From: CBDDDW01 sp965226805
Lineage (GTDB): Bacteria > Chloroflexota > Dehalococcoidia > Lucifugimonadales > JAGWBF01
NCBI GenBank assembly: GCA_965226805.1
Contig: CBDDDW010000027.1
Coordinates: 176,575 to 240,574, forward strand
Direction of reading: 5' to 3'
DNA length: 64,000 bases
Shown: positions 58,721-64,000 of the stretch, in pieces
How positions within the stretch are numbered: position 1 is the stretch's first letter
Layout: each line of letters begins with the position of its first letter
Position numbers and translations under genes: made by a program
Notes under the pieces: generated by a model
Database searches by the model: none
Seen by the model: the letters and a program-made list of their open reading frames with translations, nothing else
Told to the model about the DNA's origin: nothing

Positions 58721-60571
58721 GTGAGAACTAGTTGGTTGTTCAAAGGCAAGCGTTTGGTCATTGTACCCTTGATACTGCTGTTGGCACTGGCGGCGGCATG
58801 CGAGGGAGACGCGGGACCCGCGGGGCCTCCTGGAGGCCAGGGACCGGCTGGAGCCCAAGGAGTAGCAGGACCTGAAGGACCGGCGGGACCTCAGGGAGCT
58901 CAAGGGGCCGCTGGAGCTACTGGAGGAGGCGGCGCCGTCGCGCAGCCCACGGCAACCCCGGTACCTCCGACACCGACACGACCAGCCCCCACGGCAACGC
59001 CGACGGCTACTCCCAAACCGGCGGAGGTAGTGCTGCCCAAGGGGCAGTTGGTCGTCGCTCATCCCAGTCTTCCCACGGCGATGGACGCCGAGGCGGCCAC
59101 CATAGCTGGGGACGTAGGGATAGAGGCCAATATGAACGTGTATGACTTCCCTTTTAACTACGCCACCAGGCCGGTTGGGGACGGCAACTTCATAGCTGAT
59201 CCCCTGGGTGGTTGGCAGCCGCGTATGTATGAGTCCTGGAGCGTAAGCGACGACGGGCTGGCGTGGACCTTCAATGTCCGGAAGAACGTGGTGAGCCCTT
59301 ATGGCAACGAGTTGACGGCAGACGACTTCAAGTGGCACATGGAGAAGGCCGTCGGCCAGGGCGCCATCTGGAACTTCGTGATAGGAAGCACGGGCCTCAA
59401 GAGTCATGAGCAGATCGACGTGGTGGACTCCCACACCGTGCGATTCAACCTACCCGTGCCCAACATCGTGTTTTTTCACACTCAGACCATATACTGGCAT
59501 GTGTTTGACTCCACTGAGATGAAGAAGCATCAGACCGAGGACGACCCGTGGTCCGTCAACTGGCTGGAGAACAACTCGGCCGGCTTCGGAACGTACCAGC
59601 TCTCCAGCGTGCGGGAGGGGGAGCAGTGGGAGTTCGAGCCGAACCCCAACTACTGGGACACCCCGGCAAACCATGCCCGGGTCGTCATCCTCGGAATACC
59701 CGATGCAAGTGTGCGGACATCGCTGCTGGAAGCGGGCACCATTGATATCGCCTGGGAGCTCTCACCGGATGACTTTGCCCGGCTGGAGGGCAAGCCTGGG
59801 GTCAAGATCCTTCAGGACCCGGATGGCCTGTTTGGAATGGAGATCTTCCTGGTGATGAACAATGGGTTGTCTCCCTTGGACGACCTAAATGTACGCAAGG
59901 CGATCCACTACGCCACCCCATACGAAGAGATTATCAACGGGGTGTACCTCGGGAAGGCAGACAGGCTAAACTCAACGTTCCGGCCCATCGACTGGGGAAT
60001 AGATCCGGATAAGGTCTATTACAACCACGATCCGGCCAAGGCACGCGCGGCCCTCGCGGAATCCGCCTACCCAGACGGTTTCTCCACATCCATCGTAATG
60101 AGACAGGAGTCGGAGCCGGCCAAGCTGGTGTCCGCCGCCTTGAAGACCGCCCTTCTGGAAACTTTGAACATCGATTTGTCCATCAATGTACTCACTTCGG
60201 CACAGTACCAGGAGGCGCGATACTCGCCCACGAAGCCCTACGAGATGGCCATAGAGGACACGGGAAGGCTCCTCGTTCCCCACTCCCTCTACTCGATCAC
60301 CCACTCCTTCCAGCCAAGGGGCATCTCCTGCTGCAACGTCGCTGACTACGTCAACGAGGGGATACCGCCGCTGTTGGCGACGGCTGTGGCCAGCCTAGAC
60401 GAGGATGAGCAGAGGCGGGTTATACGCGAGATCCAGACTATGATAATGGAGGATGCGCCAAAGGTACCCGTGGCGTACGTCTTCGACCGGCTGGCAGTAA
60501 GGGACAACATATCCGGCCACACGTTCGCTGCCTGGCCGTGGATAAACTGGGGCCGGATCGTGAAGAATTAA
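58721..60571 (+). CDS. ABC transporter substrate-binding protein family 5 with collagen-like segment
   Basis: This 616-residue lipoprotein starts with GTG 58721, after AAGGGAGGG. The signal ends in the lipobox ALAAAC with Cys27. Next is an unbroken run of about 14 Gly-x-y triplets (residues 29-70: GDA GPA GPP GGQ GPA GAQ ...), a collagen-like segment, then a Pro/Thr linker. The remaining ~500 residues are a peptide/opine/nickel-type binding protein: MYESWSVSDDGLAWTFNVRK, VSPYGNELTADDFKWHMEKA, NSAGFGTYQLSSVREGEQWE and DDLNVRKAIHYATPYEEIIN. No ABC ATPase or permease is nearby, so the partner lies elsewhere. Confidence 0.88.
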   Translation: MRTSWLFKGKRLVIVPLILLLALAAACEGDAGPAGPPGGQGPAGAQGVAGPEGPAGPQGAQGAAGATGGGGAVAQPTATPVPPTPTRPAPTATPTATPKPAEVVLPKGQLVVAHPSLPTAMDAEAATIAGDVGIEANMNVYDFPFNYATRPVGDGNFIADPLGGWQPRMYESWSVSDDGLAWTFNVRKNVVSPYGNELTADDFKWHMEKAVGQGAIWNFVIGSTGLKSHEQIDVVDSHTVRFNLPVPNIVFFHTQTIYWHVFDSTEMKKHQTEDDPWSVNWLENNSAGFGTYQLSSVREGEQWEFEPNPNYWDTPANHARVVILGIPDASVRTSLLEAGTIDIAWELSPDDFARLEGKPGVKILQDPDGLFGMEIFLVMNNGLSPLDDLNVRKAIHYATPYEEIINGVYLGKADRLNSTFRPIDWGIDPDKVYYNHDPAKARAALAESAYPDGFSTSIVMRQESEPAKLVSAALKTALLETLNIDLSINVLTSAQYQEARYSPTKPYEMAIEDTGRLLVPHSLYSITHSFQPRGISCCNVADYVNEGIPPLLATAVASLDEDEQRRVIREIQTMIMEDAPKVPVAYVFDRLAVRDNISGHTFAAWPWINWGRIVKN

Positions 60572-60606
60572 GGCAATTTAACGCTTCACGCACCTCATTG
60601 AGGCCT

Positions 60607-60642
60607 AATGACATAGACCCCCTTCCGGGGGTCTATGTCATT
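60607..60642 (+). terminator. Strong hairpin terminator
   Basis: AATGACATAGACCCCC and GGGGGTCTATGTCATT form a perfect 16-bp stem around TTCC. It starts 36 bases after the solute-binding gene. The following ATTATAGG is not U-rich, so termination may be only partly intrinsic; the stem might also protect the mRNA end. Confidence 0.75.
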
Positions 60643-60788
60643 ATAGGATGCGTAGTGGCCCACCTTGGCCGACGAGTTTCGAGCCGAGTCGATCTCAGCG
60701 CGGCCCCGGCAAAAAGAGTTCCTGGATGCGGGACCACATCCTGCACCTCCGGCGGCCCAGGTTGAGAAAGATAGAGGAGGCACTGGAA

Positions 60789-61163
60789 ATGCTCCCGTTG
60801 AAACCCGAGGACCCCGACCGAATGATCGCCGAAGCCTTGAGCGCCGGTGATCTGGATGGGGCTGTAGCGCTGTACGAACCGGAGGCCGTCCTGGTAACGG
60901 GACCCGAGGAGGATATGGTCGCCAGGGGAAGTGACGCCATCCGCAGGTTCTTCAGCGATTTCATCGCGGCCAAGCCGAATGCCAGGACGGAAGTAGACTT
61001 AACCATCCAAGTCGGCGATATCGCGATTACAGGCTGCAACTGGGTTTTCGAGGCCACCGGCCCCGATGGAAGCCCCGTCAACGTGTCGGGTAAGAGCGTC
61101 GAAATAGTGCGCCGCCAGCCGGATGGAACCTGGCGCTACGTAATCGATAACCCGTATCGATAG
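60789..61163 (+). CDS. NTF2-like (SnoaL/DUF4440-type) protein
   Basis: This 124-residue protein starts at ATG 60789, after GAGGAGGCACTGGAA; longer frames overlap the terminator region. The pattern is that of the SnoaL/YybH-like NTF2 fold: DRMIAEALSAGDLDGAVALY, EPEAVLVTGPEEDMVARGSD, AIRRFFSDFIAAKPNARTEV, DIAITGCNWVFEATGPDGSP and VNVSGKSVEIVRRQPDGTWR. It is typical in length and has no signal. Its substrate is unknown. It lies convergent to the amidohydrolase that ends at 61275. Confidence 0.75.
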   Translation: MLPLKPEDPDRMIAEALSAGDLDGAVALYEPEAVLVTGPEEDMVARGSDAIRRFFSDFIAAKPNARTEVDLTIQVGDIAITGCNWVFEATGPDGSPVNVSGKSVEIVRRQPDGTWRYVIDNPYR

Positions 61164-61274
61164 TGCCCTCGATGTGGACCTGGGCCTCTGTCCATTGGCA
61201 GGTGCCTGGACAGCATCAGCCTACCTTTCGAGTCTCCGGGGCGCGTGGATGTGTACCGCTGGCTAGCGGACTCC

Positions 61275-62201
61275 TCAGCGGGAGATCTTGGGGAAGACCC
61301 GCTGCCAGTTCTCGTGGAACATGCGCTCCAAGGCGTCGTCGGGGATTGTGGACACGCCCATCTTCTCCAGGCGCTTATTGACACCAAGGAAACCTTCAAT
61401 GGAACCCTTGGCGCCCTCATTGTCCGAGCCCCAGAGGAGCTTATCCGTGTCGCGGGCGGGCTGGCTGAAGTAGTAAAGGAGAGGAAAGTCCAGGTGGAGG
61501 TACGGGGCGCTTACTCGAGCTGGCCTACCGGGAATCAGACCAGCGAGGCCTGGCATCAGGGAGACATCGGCAAACAGGTTAGGGTGTTTCATCAACAGAA
61601 AGGAGGCCTCCTGGTAGAAAGGACCGCCGAAGTGGGCGAGCACTACCTTCAGCTCGGGGAAATCAACGCATACCGTGTCAAGGGCCGACAGATCGGCGTG
61701 CTCAAGGTACGAGGTGTTGGGAATGGTCGTGCCGGCGTGGATCAACAGAGGCATGTCCAGGGAACGCGCCACCTCGTAGACCGGGTAGCACCGGGGATCG
61801 TCCAGACTATAGCCGGCGTATGCGGGGCCGAGCTCCCCGATGGCCACCGCCCCCAATTCCTTAACGCAACGCTCGACCTCGGCGGGGGCTCCTGGGTCCG
61901 TCATGACGACGGAGCAGGCCCAGGACAGTTTGTCGCTATGGGGCTTTACTTCCTCCGCCAGGTAGTCGTTGGGCACCTCTACACCGGCCGTGGCGCCCGC
62001 TTTTATACCCAGCGCCAGGGACTTGTCCACGCCCGCTTCGTCCATTCCGTTGATGATCTTCGAAGCGGGAGTCTGTAAACTCTGTCTGACCGCTTCCGCG
62101 GCCTCGAGCCCTCTCTGAGGTATGATAACCTCCTGAATATACTTGTCCTCCGGAAAGTGCTCAGGATATCGATAGCAATGGACGTGGCAGTCAAGGATCA
62201 C
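61275..62201 (-). CDS. Amidohydrolase-2 family hydrolase
   Basis: This 308-residue protein has the first metal site as ILDCHVHCYRYPEHFPEDKY (HxH). GVDKSLALGIKAGATAGVEV, IGELGPAYAGYSLDDPRCYP, MPLLIHAGTTIPNTSYLEHA, LKVVLAHFGGPFYQEASFLL and LLWGSDNEGAKGSIEGFLGV complete the TIM-barrel pattern, with the last Asp in GSDNE. It is a PF04909 member as is the gene at 57449, but with different motifs, so they are not close paralogues. The start is ATG 62201. The substrate is unknown. Confidence 0.87.
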   Translation of the reverse strand: MILDCHVHCYRYPEHFPEDKYIQEVIIPQRGLEAAEAVRQSLQTPASKIINGMDEAGVDKSLALGIKAGATAGVEVPNDYLAEEVKPHSDKLSWACSVVMTDPGAPAEVERCVKELGAVAIGELGPAYAGYSLDDPRCYPVYEVARSLDMPLLIHAGTTIPNTSYLEHADLSALDTVCVDFPELKVVLAHFGGPFYQEASFLLMKHPNLFADVSLMPGLAGLIPGRPARVSAPYLHLDFPLLYYFSQPARDTDKLLWGSDNEGAKGSIEGFLGVNKRLEKMGVSTIPDDALERMFHENWQRVFPKISR

Positions 62202-62267
62202 TTGTCCAACTCCTCCCGCTTTCGCCGTGTTGCGCGAGCCCGCGCCCAGCTACATCTCCCCATGAAG

Positions 62268-62294
62268 ACTATAATCCCCCTGTCCCGGTGTCAA
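62268..62294 (-). promoter_or_regulatory. Candidate promoter of the 62201 amidohydrolase
   Basis: On the minus strand TTGACA (62294-62289) is followed after 15 bases by TATAGT (62273-62268). The spacer is short, but both boxes are good matches, 67 bases before the ATG. Confidence 0.45.
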
Positions 62295-62311
62295 CCAGCC
62301 GCAGTGGGTTC

Positions 62312-62462
62312 CTAGTGCTCAGTCAACAAGATTTCGATAGCATGTCATTCTGAGGGAGCCTAGCGACCGAAGAATCTGGGGAGGGGTTACCCACGGCCAC
62401 CCCAGATTCTTCGCTTCGCTCAGAATGACATTTATATCAGATTTAAGTTGACTGGGTACTAG
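62312..62462. repeat. Second MITE family, copy 2
   Basis: CTAGTGCTCAGTCAAC at the left and GTTGACTGGGTACTAG at the right are inverted ends (13 of 16 positions match). Inside are TCATTCTGAGGGAGCCTAGC and GCTTCGCTCAGAATGACA, the long inverted arms. No gene is carried. It lies between the amidohydrolase promoter and the second IS3 copy. Confidence 0.8.
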
Positions 62463-62588
62463 TGCTCATTCCCCAAAGTAAAGTCCGCTTTTCTGTCACC
62501 ACTTCGGCGAGTTCATTGCAGGCTCTGAGCCCATTCGTCTGTGCTCAAGGGTAAACTCGGCGAAGGGTCTGGGGACGTGTGTTGGGTG

Positions 62589-63608
62589 TCAGCGGTTTTG
62601 GACAGTTCTGGGTCCGAGAGATTGGGGTGAAGAAGCTCCTGGTTTGAGGGTTTCTCTGACCTCCTGATTGTACCGCCTCCGCCGGTCAAAAGTCTCTCGC
62701 TGTACCTCCTTCCTCTGGGCTAGAATTGCCTCCAGACGGCCTTCCAGCACGTCAGCCGGAGTTACAACCCTGAGCGCCTGATGATATCTTCGGTAGTTGT
62801 AGAACTCGACGAAGTCCCGGATGGCCGCCTCCAAGTCTTCCACCACCTCGTATGGCACCTGGTTAATGTCGTCTTTCAGGGTTCGGTGATATCTCTCCAG
62901 CTTCCCGTTGGTCTGAGGGTGATAGGGTGCTGCCAGGACGTGGCGAATGCCCACCACCCGCATGTACTCGCGGAAGGCCCGCGATACATAACCTGAGCCA
63001 TTATCTGAGAGGAGCTTGGTCCGATCCTCCAGAGGTACATCAGTCATACCAGTAGAGTCAACAGCTTCCTGGACCACCTCTATGAGGGAGTTGGCCGTCA
63101 TGTCCCGTTGCACCTTCCAGGCCAAGATGAACCGGGAGTAGTCGTCCATCACCGTCACGAGGTAGTAGTAGCCCCATCCCACTACACGGAAGTAGGAGGC
63201 ATCGGTGGCCCACAGCTGGTGGGGCCCTGTGGTCTTGTGCTGGTACTCTTTGCTCGCTGCCAACTGGTATTCGATCCGTTTCACCAGACCCTCCCGTCTC
63301 AGAATACGATAGACTGTGGAGGCGGAGACCGATAGGCCTCTGTGGTCGGTGAGCGAAGCCGCCAACTGCCGGCTTCGCCAGGTCGGCATCCCACGGGCTG
63401 CCGCCAGCACTACTGCCTCCTCTTCTGGACGCAGGCGATTCCAGGGCCTCTCAGTTCCTTCCGTACCCTCCCAACTACCCTGCCGGTGCCTCCACCTCCA
63501 CCAATAATACGTGCTCCTGGAAATGCCAAGCTCCCTGAGTCGCCTGTTCTTCCCTCTACCATGTCGCTCCACCTCAGCCACGACCTTCGATTGTTCCACT
63601 ACGCTCAT
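62589..63608 (-). CDS. IS3-family transposase OrfB, copy 2
   Basis: This protein differs from the first copy by one residue (Ser instead of Ala in MTANSLIEV) and keeps all catalytic motifs: LWATDASYF, LLSDNGSGYVSRAF and NGKLERYHRTLKDD. It overlaps orfA in the same way and can be reached by the same seven-A slip (63644-63650). It appears functional, provided enough OrfA is made. Confidence 0.94.
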   Translation of the reverse strand: MSVVEQSKVVAEVERHGRGKNRRLRELGISRSTYYWWRWRHRQGSWEGTEGTERPWNRLRPEEEAVVLAAARGMPTWRSRQLAASLTDHRGLSVSASTVYRILRREGLVKRIEYQLAASKEYQHKTTGPHQLWATDASYFRVVGWGYYYLVTVMDDYSRFILAWKVQRDMTANSLIEVVQEAVDSTGMTDVPLEDRTKLLSDNGSGYVSRAFREYMRVVGIRHVLAAPYHPQTNGKLERYHRTLKDDINQVPYEVVEDLEAAIRDFVEFYNYRRYHQALRVVTPADVLEGRLEAILAQRKEVQRETFDRRRRYNQEVRETLKPGASSPQSLGPRTVQNR

Positions 63609-64000
63609 GCGACGGTGCCGTTGTCGTGTAGGGGCGGCAGAGCTGTTTTTTTGAAGCGGTGCAACTCCAGGGACAACTCACCCACCAGCTGCTTCAGTTC
63701 TCTGTTCTCCCGCTTGAGCTGCTCTATCTCTTGCCGGGTCGCATCACGCACACTGTCCCGAGTCAACCTCTCCTTCCCAGCTTCCATGAACCCCTTCGTC
63801 CAGGCGTAGTAGAAGTGGGGTTTGATTCCTTCCCGTCGGCACAGGTCATTAACGGTAGTCTCCCGTCTGAACCCCTCCAAGACGATGCGGATCTTCTCTT
63901 CAGGGGTATGCTTACGGCGGGTCGCTGCACGGACCTGACGCACGAAGCTTCGTGTCTCCTGGCTTCGCTCCTCAGCTTGGCTGGCCTGATCCTCTACCTA
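63605..64000 (-). CDS. IS3-family transposase OrfA, copy 2 (partial at window end; possible early stop)
   Basis: This matches the first copy apart from two residues (RKHTPEE and EAGKERLTRD). The last base of the window (64000, A instead of G) turns the CAG that is codon 4 in copy 1 into TAG. If real, the normal start is lost and translation would have to begin at the GTG at 63943, giving 112 residues with the helix-turn-helix intact. The true start lies outside the window. Confidence 0.8.

Larger units (their letters stand above)
62580..64000 (-). mobile_element. IS3-family insertion sequence, copy 2 (cut by window end)
   Basis: The left end TGTTGGGTGTCAGCGG is identical to that at 27807. 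The remaining sequence is almost base-for-base identical, with only a few differences read by eye. The right end lies outside the window. Confidence 0.92.

Overview
The window is a GC-rich bacterial chromosome fragment, most likely from an uncultured Chloroflexota (SAR202 / Dehalococcoidia-like) genome. This is inferred from the mix of CaiB CoA-transferases, HyuA/HyuB hydantoinases, LLM flavin oxidoreductases, amidohydrolases, Pro/Thr-linker lipoproteins and an archaellin-like gene; no rRNA or other taxonomic marker was compared. Many genes begin with GTG or TTG and stop/start overlaps are common.

Layout. 1-8000 (minus): the 5' part of mutS, then an energy operon nuoE-nuoF-nuoG-like-ferredoxin reductase. 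8200-13250 (minus): a propeller lipoprotein, a fatty acid desaturase, and a coupled FAD oxidoreductase/flippase pair. 13500-18550: gatC-gatA, a VOC protein, asnS and an AlkC/AlkD-like repair protein. 19000-23540: a PhnD/PhnC/PhnE/PhnE-type ABC importer behind a possibly structured leader, and a convergent methyltransferase. 23900-27630: CoA-transferase, MBL hydrolase, NTF2-like protein and a frameshifted enoyl-CoA hydratase. 27800-30350: a complete IS3-family element, an archaellin-like gene and tRNA-Pro(CGG). 30400-34820: gene remnants, a DUF3179 protein, a thioredoxin reductase-like protein, a frameshifted HAD phosphatase and a truncated YjeF_N gene. 35087-41180 (minus): hyuA-hyuB-grdC-grdA. 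41500-58570: two related DUF1800/NHL cassettes (one also has DUF1501) around an amidohydrolase, an acyl-CoA dehydrogenase-like enzyme, an IS1380 transposase and two alpha/beta hydrolases, followed by a frameshifted LLM oxidoreductase, a broken SMP-30 gene and an amidohydrolase. 58600-64000: a solute-binding lipoprotein with a collagen-like segment, an NTF2-like protein, an amidohydrolase and a second, nearly identical IS3 copy cut by the window end.

Main results. (1) A selenoprotein gene, grdA (35087-35545), has an in-frame UGA inside the GrdA CxxU motif and a bacterial SECIS-like hairpin just after it. It lies behind grdC and the hydantoinase pair hyuA-hyuB, which suggests a hydantoin-to-sarcosine/glycine reductase route. 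(2) An archaellin-type filament protein occurs in what otherwise looks like a bacterium. (3) The ABC importer resembles the PhnD-like family annotated as putative selenate transporters, which would fit selenium use. (4) Two families of CTAG-ended miniature inverted-repeat elements, plus a short dispersed palindrome, pervade the intergenic space; two element ends supply the stop codons of neighbouring genes. (5) Several genes are frameshifted or truncated, which means either real decay or assembly error.
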